Below, piece by piece: positions 7,733 to 16,578 of a stretch of DNA of 64,000 nucleotides (the first letter of the stretch is position 1; each line of letters begins with the position of its first letter). This stretch comes from Terriglobia bacterium. Lineage in GTDB: Bacteria > Acidobacteriota > Terriglobia > Bryobacterales > Bryobacteraceae. The stretch is from NCBI GenBank assembly GCA_020073305.1, contig JAIQFK010000002.1, positions 124,001-188,000 of the forward strand. The letters are read 5' to 3'. The notes under the pieces are model-generated. The model saw only the letters and a list, made by a program, of their open reading frames with translations, was not told the origin of the DNA and ran no database searches. Both the position numbers and the translations under genes were made by a program.

Positions 7733-9921
7733 GCCGGCGCTTGATCAGCAGCAAGCGGGAAGATGGGCCGGCCTTCCATGTACTTGGGGGGCGTGACGCC
7801 GAATAGCGTCAAACTTGTCGGAGCCAGGTCTTCCAGCCCCGGGTCGTCAGCGGCCACCGTCCGATTGGAAAACAGAACTCCGGGCACCAGGCGCGGATCG
7901 ATGCAGTGGTCTCCGGCCCATGCCTTTTCATTGTCTTCGAACACGGTCGGCGTCGTTCTTCCCAGGGTAGCGGCCCACGAGATTCGATAGCCGTTGTTAT
8001 AGCCCACGAGCAGATCCGGTGCGGATTCCAGATAGGGCCCGCGGTAAACGTCGCCGCTGCCGAGAACCTGATTGATCGCAATTTGACCCTTGTCGGGATC
8101 CAGAAGCCCGGAAAGCCGGCCGCTGATCTCCCGTTTCAGTTCATCGGCTTCGCGTCCGGGCGACACGATGCCCTGCGACTCGCGTCCCTTCAAGTTGAAG
8201 TACATGCCCGCCAATCCGAAAGCATAGGCCCGGGTCCGGCTCCAATCGATGTCCTGCAATCCGATGGCGCTTGGAGCCACTCCCTCTTTGATGGCCAGGT
8301 AGCCGTTTTGATGGAGCCAGGTGTTCAGGTTCACGCCTCGCCGGAACGAACCGAAACCGTGGTCCGAGAGCACGAATAGAGCGGTCTGGTCGTCGACAAA
8401 AGCCAGCGTCTTGCCCAGCAGTTGATCCATGCGGCAGTACAGGTCTTCGATGACGCGCGCGTATTTCCCGTCAGCGCGCGCGCCTTCAGATTCGAGGAAG
8501 CGGTAGAACATGTGCTGCACACGGTCGCTCGTGTCAAACACGCACGCGAGGACCCCCCAGTCCAGCCGTTCCAGAGCGCTGAAGAACATGCTTTCGCGTT
8601 CCGCGTAGAGGTCATAGGCCTGCTTGAGGAACGCATCGTCGTCAATGACTTGTTCGTTCAGAGCCCAGGTGTCCTCGGCGAGGCCCAGCGTCCCATACGG
8701 CCCCAGCAGTTTCGCCAGGTAGATGGAATAGAGCGAAGGATGAGAGATCGGCAGCGCGGGCTGCTCCGGATCGATGTTGATCGGCGTCACGTATAGAGAT
8801 ACTTCCGGCTGCGTTTCCGTCAGGAGAAACCGGCAGATTCCACGTACGCTGACGCCCAGGGAGGCGCGGAACTTCAGTGAAATCCAATCCGTATACTCGC
8901 CTACTCTGAGAACATACCTGGCGCCGTCAATCTCCAATGTCGCTTTTTGAGAGTCCCGGCCGGTCAGCCGAAACGAAATCCGCATGGATGCGCCGCCTTC
9001 GACCAGATGATTCGGCGGCCCTTGAAGTTCTCCGTGGAGGTCCGCGCCTGCTTTTCGCAATAAAGTACGGATGCCGGATTCATATTGCGCCTCACCCGCG
9101 CGCGTGGTGAAGAAGGCGAACGTTCCCTGAGAGCCCAGCAAATCCGGTGTGCACATCGCCGAGAGGAGACGGCCGTTAAACTTTTCCGGCGGAAAAGTCA
9201 GGGGCACGCGAATGATGGTGGACGGAATGAAGTGTTCGCCCAGAATCTTCCAGAAGGGCTGGCTTTTTCGACGCATCTCGATCAAAGGCCGGCTTAGGGG
9301 GATGCGGTAGCGTCCGATTTTCCAGAACCGTTTGGGTGGGTAGACTTTCGACGAGGCCAGCTCCGGCAGATAAGAGACCAAGTTACGGTTCAAAAAATCG
9401 AACATGTTGTGCTTTGCCGGGTTCACACCGGTGGCGAACGTGGACCAGGCGACCGGCGACAGGGCCGGAAAGGTGGTGCGCAATCGCCGGTACGAACCCT
9501 CGGCTCTCAAGCGGGAGAAGTTCGGCATCTTGCCCTCTTCCATGAACTTCTCCGCCAGTTTGGGATCGAGGCCATCCATTCCCAGGAAAATGATTTTTCG
9601 AACGTGAGCTTTGCGAAGGCTATGGCTGCGGGTAACAAATCGCCACGCCATGCGGAACGGCCAGATCAGAAATGAAAAAATTGCCGCGAGGAATCCAAAG
9701 AGAATGCTCAGGAACGAGCCTACGAAGACAAACCCGGCGCCGGGTCCCACATACGCAAGGTGTTGGAAGGCGCCGTCCGTGTGGGGGTGGAGGAGCGCCC
9801 AGACGACGCTCAGCAAAAAGATCAACCCTTGGACCCGCTGCCACCATCGGCTGCGTTCCCTGCCAAGGATTAGGTTGTGGATTTCAGCGGAGCGTTCCTT
9901 CGACAACGGTCTCCCCAACAT
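7729..9921 (-). CDS. membrane-anchored type I phosphodiesterase-family protein, tandem paralogue
   Basis: This 730-residue protein is a paralogue of the downstream lipoprotein. Two hydrophobic stretches (about 28-45 and 57-90) anchor it, then the catalytic domain starts KIIFLGMDGLDPKLAEKFM. Family elements are FPALSPVAWSTFATG (Ser nucleophile position), HNMFDFLNRN, DTSDRVQHMFYRF, VLSDHGFGSFRRGVNLNTWL and AGDHCIDPRLVPGVLFSN. The two proteins align over their whole length, including the insert domain, and end alike (EGRPIF versus KGKPIL). ATG at 9921 is used; a TTG directly before it is possible. It is the first gene of the minus-strand block and overlaps the next by ATGA. One copy is membrane-anchored and the other lipidated, suggesting division of labour on one substrate class. 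Confidence 0.87.
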   Translation of the reverse strand: MLGRPLSKERSAEIHNLILGRERSRWWQRVQGLIFLLSVVWALLHPHTDGAFQHLAYVGPGAGFVFVGSFLSILFGFLAAIFSFLIWPFRMAWRFVTRSHSLRKAHVRKIIFLGMDGLDPKLAEKFMEEGKMPNFSRLRAEGSYRRLRTTFPALSPVAWSTFATGVNPAKHNMFDFLNRNLVSYLPELASSKVYPPKRFWKIGRYRIPLSRPLIEMRRKSQPFWKILGEHFIPSTIIRVPLTFPPEKFNGRLLSAMCTPDLLGSQGTFAFFTTRAGEAQYESGIRTLLRKAGADLHGELQGPPNHLVEGGASMRISFRLTGRDSQKATLEIDGARYVLRVGEYTDWISLKFRASLGVSVRGICRFLLTETQPEVSLYVTPINIDPEQPALPISHPSLYSIYLAKLLGPYGTLGLAEDTWALNEQVIDDDAFLKQAYDLYAERESMFFSALERLDWGVLACVFDTSDRVQHMFYRFLESEGARADGKYARVIEDLYCRMDQLLGKTLAFVDDQTALFVLSDHGFGSFRRGVNLNTWLHQNGYLAIKEGVAPSAIGLQDIDWSRTRAYAFGLAGMYFNLKGRESQGIVSPGREADELKREISGRLSGLLDPDKGQIAINQVLGSGDVYRGPYLESAPDLLVGYNNGYRISWAATLGRTTPTVFEDNEKAWAGDHCIDPRLVPGVLFSNRTVAADDPGLEDLAPTSLTLFGVTPPKYMEGRPIFPLAADQAPA

Positions 9922-10075
9922 CAAGCAAGTCGCCTGGAGGACCCAGCGTTACCCGGAGTCCGCAGACATTCGTGGAAGTGAGCGCTCCCACCCTTCACTT
10001 GGATTGAGTATACCATCGCACTGGACTCGATCTTCCGCCTTGTGTCTATGATTCGGTGGTCATATCCTGTGTGTC

Positions 10076-11260
10076 ATGAACCGAAGGCAGTTTCTCTCGG
10101 CCGGCGCCGTTTCTCTTCCCGCTCCCGTTCTTGCGGCGACCGATGCACTCAAAAATCAGGTTAAGATCACAGGCTTTGAAACCGACGTGTTGCGTTTCCC
10201 GCCGGGCCGGCCTTTCGCCGATGCTATTCACGATTTCGGCAAGGAAGGCGGCGGCGTGGTTTTGCGGCTGCGTACGGATGCGGGCGTCACCGGTTGGGCG
10301 TACAGCTCGTTCGGCATGATCGGCGGCGGGCCGCGCGTGCTCGAGTCCATCCTGCAAAACGAAGTCAAACCGGCGTTGATGGGCAAGGACCCCAGTTTCC
10401 CGAAACGGCTCCGGTCGGACCTCTGGAAAGCCCTGGAATACGCCGGAGTTCAGGGCATCACGCAGTTCGCCATCGCCGCCGTGGATATTGCGGTGTGGGA
10501 CATCCTCGGCAAGGCTGCCGGACTGCCCGTATACAAAATGCTGGGCGCTTATGCGGACCGGATGCCCATCTACTCGATGTGCGGCTGGTATTACGAAAAT
10601 GACGGGGATCTCGCACAGTTCAAGCAATCGGTGGGCTCGGCGATCGAAGAGGGCTTCGAGGCGGTCAAGATCAAGGTGGGACGCAGTTCGCTCGACGACG
10701 ACGTCAACCGCATCTCTGCCGCCCAGGCGATCGCCGGCAAAGGACGCCGCGTGATGGTGGATGCGAATCAGAAATTCAATCTCAATGAGGCCATCCGGCG
10801 CGGCCGCGTTTACCAGCAGATGGGCTGCTTCTGGTTCGAGGAGCCGCTCGTGCCTCAGGATCATGCGGGGTACGCCGAGCTGGCGCACGAGCTGGACATC
10901 CGCATCGCCACCGGCGAGAACGAGTACACCAAGTACGCGTACGTCGACCTGATCTCGCGGCGCGGAGCGGATGTGGTGCAGCCCGACGATCGCCGCTCCG
11001 GCGGCGTGACCGAATGGATGGAGATCGGCGCCATTGCGGATGGTTTCGGACTCGAGCTTGCCAGCCACGGCGGCGGCCCGACCAACCTGCACATGCTGCT
11101 CGCCATGCCCAACGCCATCTACATGGAGACTGGCAGTCTTAAAGGGGATTCGTCCAGCGTGGAGAAACTGAGACCGTCGGGCAGCGCTGTGCTGGCGCCT
11201 GAAATGCCCGGAATCGGCAGTGAGCTGCGGCCGGACTACATTCGAAAGTTCAAAGTCTGA
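10076..11260 (+). CDS. enolase-superfamily (mandelate racemase/muconate lactonizing type) enzyme with export signal
   Basis: The 394-residue protein has the MLE/MR layout: N-terminal capping domain and C-terminal barrel. Catalytic elements are visible: K198-I-K200 (VKIKVG), metal ligands D229 (VMVDAN), E255 (FWFEEPL) and E281 (ATGENEY), and H331 (LASHGGG) opposite Asp304/305. The family abstracts a proton alpha to a carboxylate; acid-sugar dehydratases have this K-x-K/His arrangement, so a sugar-acid dehydratase or epimerase is likely. The N-terminus MNRRQFLSAG with a following hydrophobic run looks like a twin-arginine signal (RRQF), unusual for this mostly cytoplasmic family but seen in Acidobacteria. 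The gene is divergent from the phosphodiesterases and converges on the molybdoenzyme. Confidence 0.88.
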   Translation: MNRRQFLSAGAVSLPAPVLAATDALKNQVKITGFETDVLRFPPGRPFADAIHDFGKEGGGVVLRLRTDAGVTGWAYSSFGMIGGGPRVLESILQNEVKPALMGKDPSFPKRLRSDLWKALEYAGVQGITQFAIAAVDIAVWDILGKAAGLPVYKMLGAYADRMPIYSMCGWYYENDGDLAQFKQSVGSAIEEGFEAVKIKVGRSSLDDDVNRISAAQAIAGKGRRVMVDANQKFNLNEAIRRGRVYQQMGCFWFEEPLVPQDHAGYAELAHELDIRIATGENEYTKYAYVDLISRRGADVVQPDDRRSGGVTEWMEIGAIADGFGLELASHGGGPTNLHMLLAMPNAIYMETGSLKGDSSSVEKLRPSGSAVLAPEMPGIGSELRPDYIRKFKV

Positions 11261-11274
11261 TCTGCCAGACGCGA

Positions 11275-12648
11275 TCAGCGGCCGCGCGGGCGCGGGCCGT
11301 AGTTGCTGAGAAGATAATCGAGGAATCCTTCGCGTTCTTCGTCTTTGACCGGTGCGCCCCAGCCGGTCATTTTCTTCAGCTCACGGTCCCATTGCGCGCG
11401 CGTGAGGCGTTGCTGGCGGATAACGTCTTCATCATGGCAACTCAGGCAGGTGTTCTTGAATCCCGCGGGCGGTGAGGAGAAGGTGCTGGACGGCTGCGGC
11501 GGCTGCAGCGCGGATGAAAGCTCCTGGACCACGTCCACGCGCACACGCGGAACCACGTTCCAGCCATACCCCGAGGGATTCCACTCCTGGTCGAACGGCT
11601 GGGTGTTGCCCGCCGCATCTCGCGCTCGCGCCAGGATCGTGTAGTAGGCCTCTTGAGACGGCGTCCAGTTGAACTCCCACTGCCGCCACCCGAACTGAGT
11701 CCGCTGATCCTCCTGCAGCGCCGCGGGCTTCCAGGAACGCCCGCCGTCGATACTCACGTCAACCGCTGTCACGGGTCCTGCATCCCCGCTCCAGGCGACG
11801 CCGCGAATCGCGAGCGGCTTCCCGCTGAGCGCTTGTGATCCGTCGAGCGGCGCGGCAATCACGCTCTTCACGCGCAGGCTGGTCACCGGCTGCATTTGAT
11901 CGGGCGGCACCGCCGTTCTGGGCGCTACCGGTTTTCCGGGATGCCGGTACGCGCTCTTCATCCAGAAGCCGTCGTGTTCTTTGTCGAGCACGCGGATCGA
12001 CGTCAGCCATTTGGCCCACGAATCGCTCGCCCAGCCCGGCGCCACCACACGCAGCGGGAAGCCATGCTTCACCGGCAGGGTCTCTCCGTTCATTTCATAC
12101 GCGAGAAGGGTATGGCCATCGAGCGCTTTCTTCACCGGGATCGACCGTTGGAAATCCGGCATCGTGCCCAGCGGGATGTCCGCGCCGTCGAAAAGAATCT
12201 CCTTGGCAGAATCCTTGACGCCGGCTCGCTTGAGCACGTCGGCCAGCCGCACGCCTCGCCAGCGCGCGTTGCCCACGCTGCCGTTCCCCCACTGAATGCC
12301 CGGAACTGCAGGTTCGTAGAAACCGCGTCCGTTGCCCGCGCACTCGACGACGCTCACCAGTTCGACTGCGGGCAGCTTTTTCACGTCGTCCATAGTGAGC
12401 GTGAACGGCGTGGCCACCTCACCCTCCACCGTCAGCCGCCACTCGCTCACATTCACCGTGGGTACGTAAACGTGCGTGCGGACGAAGAAATGCTCAAGCG
12501 GAGTGATGTAGTCGGAGAAGCCGGAGAGCGCCATCTCCAGATCCTCGGGGCGCGCCGAGCGCACCAGCATGTCCTGCTTGGGACGATCACTGGCCCGCAG
12601 GAGGGCGCCGGCAGCAACCAGGAAGAAACTTCTGCGCGGAATACTCAT
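11275..12648 (-). CDS. sulfite-oxidase-type molybdoenzyme fused to a C-terminal cytochrome c motif
   Basis: The protein (457 residues) has a signal with paired arginines (MSIPRRSFF), so folded export by Tat is likely. The molybdopterin domain (about 40-230) includes the cofactor Cys103 in VVECAGNGRG and WGNGSVGNARWRGVRLADVL; a Mo-co dimerisation domain with Ig-like fold follows (about 255-370). After a proline-rich linker comes CLSCH (residues 401-405), a single heme-c site, in a ~60-residue tail. In SoxCD or SorAB systems the cytochrome is a separate subunit; here it is fused. The likely reaction is oxidation of sulfite or another sulfur compound in the periplasm, with electrons passing to the fused heme. 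It converges on the enolase-superfamily gene with 14 bases between stops. Confidence 0.88.
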   Translation of the reverse strand: MSIPRRSFFLVAAGALLRASDRPKQDMLVRSARPEDLEMALSGFSDYITPLEHFFVRTHVYVPTVNVSEWRLTVEGEVATPFTLTMDDVKKLPAVELVSVVECAGNGRGFYEPAVPGIQWGNGSVGNARWRGVRLADVLKRAGVKDSAKEILFDGADIPLGTMPDFQRSIPVKKALDGHTLLAYEMNGETLPVKHGFPLRVVAPGWASDSWAKWLTSIRVLDKEHDGFWMKSAYRHPGKPVAPRTAVPPDQMQPVTSLRVKSVIAAPLDGSQALSGKPLAIRGVAWSGDAGPVTAVDVSIDGGRSWKPAALQEDQRTQFGWRQWEFNWTPSQEAYYTILARARDAAGNTQPFDQEWNPSGYGWNVVPRVRVDVVQELSSALQPPQPSSTFSSPPAGFKNTCLSCHDEDVIRQQRLTRAQWDRELKKMTGWGAPVKDEEREGFLDYLLSNYGPRPRGR

Positions 12649-12688
12649 CCTGACAGGTTAGCGGAGATCCTCTCGCGCGGCGACCCGC

Positions 12689-14104
12689 CTAATTCCCCGG
12701 CACGCGGCCGCTCAGCCGGTCTTTCATCCGCCGTGCGCCGCGGTAAATCCTCCGGGCGAACCGGTAGAGGACCCGTGCCCACGCCAACCGTTCCAGCTCG
12801 CGGTTGAGTTCCTGTGCCCATGCCGTCCGTTCGGCAAGCTCCTTATCCAGTCTGAGCGCCCACGCAGTGCGGTCCTCAAGTTCTTTGTCCAGCCGCCGGG
12901 CCCACGCCGTGCGTTCGTCGAGCTCCTTGTTAAGAGCTTTGGCTGTCTCCGTCCGCTCATTGACTCGAATCTCGGCGTCGCGTAGCCTCCGGCACGCAAT
13001 CTCCAGCTCGTCCTGCGGCCTGTGCGGCCAAGAGTTCCACTCATAGGCGCCTGGCTCGGTCTGCGGGACGCACGCTCCCTCGCGCTTTCCGGCGGGTTCT
13101 TGAGTGGGACGGATACAGAATTCCGGCCCCAGCGGTTCATGCAACAGTGTCGGCGTGTCCGGGTCGTTCCCCACCACCGCCAGCATGTGCGTGGGCTTGA
13201 TGTAGCCGGCAACCATTTCTTGCTCATCACGCTCGTGCACCTGATCGATAAACGCACGGTCCCATTGCGCCTTCGCGTCGAAGTTGTGCCCGAAAGCGCG
13301 GTCGGTGAACGGGTCAATCACGTTGGCGAATCCGACGAAAAGCTGGAAATGAAAATGGTCCACGAGCAACGGCAGGATGTCCTGTGACCGGATCCCCTCG
13401 AAACTTTCCCCGGAACAGTCCCAGTTCTCGTATAGCTCCTCATATCGATTGAGCAGCGGATTGAAACGGTAGGACGGCGGCAACTTTCGCCAGAACTCGT
13501 GCACGATCTCGAGCGCCTCCGGCCAGCGCAGATGTCCATTGCGCCCAATCATGTCCGAGATAATGAAACAGCCCTGCGGTTTGAGGCAGCTCTTGACCTG
13601 CGCGAACAGGCCTTCCAGGTTCAAGACATGATGGAGCGACTGATTCGCCAGTACCGCGTCGTATTCGTGGTTGGGAGTCCACTGGTTGAAATCGGCTTCC
13701 ACCAGGTGGACCTGTTCCTCGACCCCGTCGCGCGTGGCAGCCGCACGGCCTCGCTCCAGCATCGCGGGATTCAGCTCGAGACAGTCAATCACGAAATCCG
13801 ACCGTCCTTGCGAGCGGAGATGAGAAGCCAGGGTGATTTCCAGGTCGCAATTACCGGCCCCAATACTCGCAAACCGCAGTGCCTCATGCGCGCGCCGCTG
13901 GCACTGCTCCGCCAGGTATTTCTTGAACAAGTCGTTCGGAGTACTGAATCCGAACGCTTCCAGCTTCGGACGGATGTATCGATTCGACCAGTAATGAAAA
14001 ATCGGCGGCAGATCGTGTACTTTCACACAATCTTCATAGATGCCCTTCTCCGCCGCCACACGCGCGCGGTAACTCTCATCCTGGAAAGGCTGCGCGGCGG
14101 GCAT
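12689..14104 (-). CDS. class I SAM methyltransferase with coiled-coil repeat tail
   Basis: A Rossmann methyltransferase domain occupies about residues 60-250: FASIGAGNCDLEITLA is motif I, CLELNPAMLERG motif II, EADFNQW motif III and DAVLANQSLHHVLN motif IV. The rest of the body is less familiar. From residue 391 to 444 there are four 12-14-residue repeats of the type LDKELxxRTAWAxR, predicted to form a coiled coil, ending in a basic tail. Such tails occur in bacterial methyltransferases and glycosyltransferases of surface-polysaccharide clusters. ATG at 14104 (MPAAQPF) was preferred because the open frame beyond it crosses the divergent deacetylase gene. Substrate unknown; O-methylation of a surface glycan is a guess. 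Confidence 0.8.
   Translation of the reverse strand: MPAAQPFQDESYRARVAAEKGIYEDCVKVHDLPPIFHYWSNRYIRPKLEAFGFSTPNDLFKKYLAEQCQRRAHEALRFASIGAGNCDLEITLASHLRSQGRSDFVIDCLELNPAMLERGRAAATRDGVEEQVHLVEADFNQWTPNHEYDAVLANQSLHHVLNLEGLFAQVKSCLKPQGCFIISDMIGRNGHLRWPEALEIVHEFWRKLPPSYRFNPLLNRYEELYENWDCSGESFEGIRSQDILPLLVDHFHFQLFVGFANVIDPFTDRAFGHNFDAKAQWDRAFIDQVHERDEQEMVAGYIKPTHMLAVVGNDPDTPTLLHEPLGPEFCIRPTQEPAGKREGACVPQTEPGAYEWNSWPHRPQDELEIACRRLRDAEIRVNERTETAKALNKELDERTAWARRLDKELEDRTAWALRLDKELAERTAWAQELNRELERLAWARVLYRFARRIYRGARRMKDRLSGRVPGN
12773..12934 (-). repeat. 42-bp tandem repeats encoding a coiled-coil heptad tail
   Basis: About four copies of a 42-base (14-codon) unit lie inside the methyltransferase gene, encoding LNKELDERTAWARR-like units; the last copy is shortened to 12 codons. 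The copies differ mostly at silent or conservative positions, so they are old enough to have drifted but still keep the two-heptad period. Copy number could vary between strains by slippage. Confidence 0.75.
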
Positions 14105-14177
14105 GGCACCAGTGTAACGCTCGTGAAAAACCGGCGCAGTTTCACGGGCTATACTGAACGCGAAGCGGCTTAAGGTT

Positions 14178-15506
14178 ATGATCCAACCGACCCGAATCCT
14201 CGCCATCATTGTGATCGCGGCCTCGTTCGCCGGGCCCGCCCCGGGCCAATCCGGCGTTACCGAGATCATGCGGTGGCAGTACGGCAAAACCGCGGCTGTC
14301 TCGCTTACCTGGGATGACGGGAGCATCAATCAGTTTCGCGTCGCCGTGCCCATCATGGATCGCCTGGGCTTTCCCGCCACCTTCTTCATCATCACGGGCA
14401 ACATTCCAGGCTCGCGATATCACGGCGCGTTCATCGGCAGGCCCGCGAGTGAGATTATCCGGGAGACGGCCGGCGTGCCCACTAACCGGGACAACTTCTT
14501 CGAACGCGCCTCCGCCATCGGCTTCCTTGGCTATTCAGGAACCCTCAGTTACCATACGCGCGCCGGCGAGCTTTACGACGAGGGCAAGAGTCCCGAAAAG
14601 GCGTATCAGCTCATCGACGAAGGATACGCAAAGGTGCGCCAGGGCTTGTTCCAGTCAAGGTCCGCGCAGGAGGCCGCTGCACCCGGTCCGGATCGCATTA
14701 CCTGGGATGAGTTAAGCGCGCTGGCTCAGCGGGGGTACGAGCTGGCAAGTCACACCGTAACCCACCCGCGCCTGGCGGCTCTCGATGAGCCCAACCTGGT
14801 CTACGAACTTGAGAAGAGCCGGCAGGACCTTCTCGACCACCTGGGCGCGAAACACACGTTCTCGGTCGAGTGCCCCTACGGCACCGAAAACGAGCGCGCG
14901 GTCGATTACGCGCTGGCGCGCTACCAGACTGCTCGCAACCGCATTCTTGATTCATATGTAGAGGACCTCGACCGCGGAAGCAAAATGGATCCCGGCGCCT
15001 CAACCAAGGAATATGTGCGCTGGCAGCGAGGACCATTGACGGAAACCCCGATGGCCCTGATGAAATCGTGGGTCGATACGATTGCTTCGCACAGCAACCT
15101 CTGGCTGGTGCTGGTTTTTCACGGCGTCGATAGCATCGGCTGGAAGCCCAAGACCGGCGCGGAACTGACGGAGTATTTCGAGTACATCAAATCGCAACAG
15201 GACCGCTTATGGGTAGCCACGTTTCAGGACGTGACCAAGTATATGCGAGAGCGAATGCACGGCGAGGTCCGCTCCTACCGGGAAGGGAACACCATCTCTG
15301 TTGTGCTTCGCGACGATCTGAAGGATACGAGCTACAACCTTCCGCTAACGTTGAGGACTAGCGTCCCCTCGGAATGGACGGCAGTGGACGTCCACCAGGG
15401 TCCCCGGTCCCAGCGCGTCGCGGTGATGCGCGATCATAACTTAAACTACGTTCTCTACCAGGCTGAGCCCAACGCGGAAGCCGTTACGCTTGCCCCCGCG
15501 AATTGA
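14178..15506 (+). CDS. secreted polysaccharide deacetylase-family protein
   Basis: The 442-residue product has a signal peptide (MIQPTRILAIIVIAASFAGPAPG) and a NodB-type domain. SLTWDDGS gives the catalytic and metal Asp pair (D46, D47), and YELASHTVTHPRL gives the two zinc histidines of the SHxxxH motif. A later segment, LVLVFHGVD, supplies the last conserved His. These enzymes remove acetyl groups from N-acetylglucosamine polymers or related glycans at or outside the envelope. A C-terminal extension of about 90 residues is predicted to be beta-rich. The gene is divergent from the methyltransferase with 73 bases between the starts. Confidence 0.87.
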   Translation: MIQPTRILAIIVIAASFAGPAPGQSGVTEIMRWQYGKTAAVSLTWDDGSINQFRVAVPIMDRLGFPATFFIITGNIPGSRYHGAFIGRPASEIIRETAGVPTNRDNFFERASAIGFLGYSGTLSYHTRAGELYDEGKSPEKAYQLIDEGYAKVRQGLFQSRSAQEAAAPGPDRITWDELSALAQRGYELASHTVTHPRLAALDEPNLVYELEKSRQDLLDHLGAKHTFSVECPYGTENERAVDYALARYQTARNRILDSYVEDLDRGSKMDPGASTKEYVRWQRGPLTETPMALMKSWVDTIASHSNLWLVLVFHGVDSIGWKPKTGAELTEYFEYIKSQQDRLWVATFQDVTKYMRERMHGEVRSYREGNTISVVLRDDLKDTSYNLPLTLRTSVPSEWTAVDVHQGPRSQRVAVMRDHNLNYVLYQAEPNAEAVTLAPAN

Positions 15507-15632
15507 ACGACGAAGCAACATTCTTCGCGTGCGTTAACTTCTATTCATCGTTTGTTGACCTATATTTACAATCCTGAAAGGACCCAATTCGGCGTGGAAT
15601 ACATCTATCAATGCGGATGCAGAGGTGGAAAG

Positions 15633-15878
15633 ATGACCCCACAAGCCGAACTGGATGGAACGACACTAATGCGGCCGAGAGTTTCCGAGCCCGCGGATGA
15701 GCATGATGTCATGCGCGAACAACTCGAATACTTGATCGCTCACGCGGCCGAGCGAGGCACTTGCGGGTGTTCGGATTGTCAGCGCTACCTCCGCGTCCGG
15801 TCCCTGCTGCTCGAAATCTTTACTGAGCCGGCGCCACAGGCGGCACTGCAGCTCGTCGCCATACCCATGGCCGCTTGA
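15633..15878 (+). CDS. small protein with a Cys cluster (CGCSDC), unknown function
   Basis: From ATG at 15633, preceded by AGAGGTGGAAAG, the product is 81 residues. A helical N-terminal half (DVMREQLEYLIAHAAERG) leads to TCGCSDCQRYLRVRSLLLEIF, where three closely spaced cysteines could bind metal or form disulfides. No family is recognised. The frame continues upstream to 15552 and that part also encodes a Cys-rich stretch (YQCGCRGGK), so a longer form with a GTG or TTG start cannot be excluded. It stands alone between the deacetylase and the convergent dhaL. Confidence 0.55.
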   Translation: MTPQAELDGTTLMRPRVSEPADEHDVMREQLEYLIAHAAERGTCGCSDCQRYLRVRSLLLEIFTEPAPQAALQLVAIPMAA

Positions 15879-15909
15879 AGCATCCTCCAATCCCGATGAC
15901 CGATGCCGA

Positions 15910-16578
15910 TCAGAGTTGCGTGTCGAGCGCGGTGGGAGACGTGATCCAATCGTGCATTGCCCGGAGCATGATGGCGAACGATGTTGCGCCAGGGTCTGGA
16001 TGCCCCAGGACTCGAGTACCCAGGCGACTGGCCCGGCCGACGCGGCACAACATATCGGCCGTGCTCCGTGCGGCTTCCTGAGCGGCGGCTGCCGACAGAT
16101 CCACCACCACGTCTAAGTCTTTTTTCGTAGCGTCACTGGCCGTTAGGGCCGAGGCCGCTCCGTGAATGGCGTCCAGGATCGTGCGATCGCCCGGCTTGAC
16201 CTTGCCGGTCGCGGACACGGAGGTCTCCCAGGAATTGAGCAGCAACAGAAACTCCGGCGCTCGGATCTCCTGGACGCCCTGGAGCGCCTTTCCCCCGGCC
16301 ATGAGCATCTTTCCCATCACCACCCCAATCGCCCCTCCGGTGCCGCCCAGGAACGCGTTGCCGGATTCCCGTAGAATCGCATCAACGGGGGTTGCAGGAT
16401 CGAGTTGCCCCAACCGCTCCCTAATGGCTTCGAATCCGATACGCATCGTAATGCCGTGATCGCCGTCGCCGGCCGCCGCATCCAACGCATTCAACTCCGC
16501 TTCGCGGCGGGCGATCTCACCGGCAACAAAGACAAGCATCTGAGAGAGACGGCGCGCGTCAATCGCTTGGAGAGCCAT
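15910..16578 (-). CDS. dhaL: dihydroxyacetone/erythrulose kinase, DhaL-type nucleotide-binding subunit
   Basis: DhaL carries the nucleotide for phosphorylation of a ketose bound to DhaK. The 222-residue protein shows the phosphate/Mg loop AAAGDGDHGITM, the GGTGGAIGVVMGKML segment, KPGDRTILDAI and the late HPDPGATSFA motif (family DPGA). Its start ATG directly follows the dhaK stop (TGAATG). Separate K and L subunits are usual for PTS-linked DhaKLM, but no DhaM is visible here, and in tetrulose pathways the kinases of this family use ATP. With rpiB- and tpi-like genes upstream, the substrate is more likely erythrulose than dihydroxyacetone. Confidence 0.88.
   Translation of the reverse strand: MALQAIDARRLSQMLVFVAGEIARREAELNALDAAAGDGDHGITMRIGFEAIRERLGQLDPATPVDAILRESGNAFLGGTGGAIGVVMGKMLMAGGKALQGVQEIRAPEFLLLLNSWETSVSATGKVKPGDRTILDAIHGAASALTASDATKKDLDVVVDLSAAAAQEAARSTADMLCRVGRASRLGTRVLGHPDPGATSFAIMLRAMHDWITSPTALDTQL

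Noticed and set aside
10046-11092. Large minus-strand open frame opposite the enolase-superfamily gene
   Set aside because: It is the antisense frame of a GC-rich gene; the plus strand carries all catalytic motifs.
11255-11270. Terminator between the convergent enolase-family and molybdoenzyme genes
   Set aside because: GTCTG/CAGAC can form only a 5-bp stem and there is no T-run.
12773-12934. Non-coding tandem repeat
   Set aside because: The 42-base units are in frame and encode regular heptads inside the methyltransferase.
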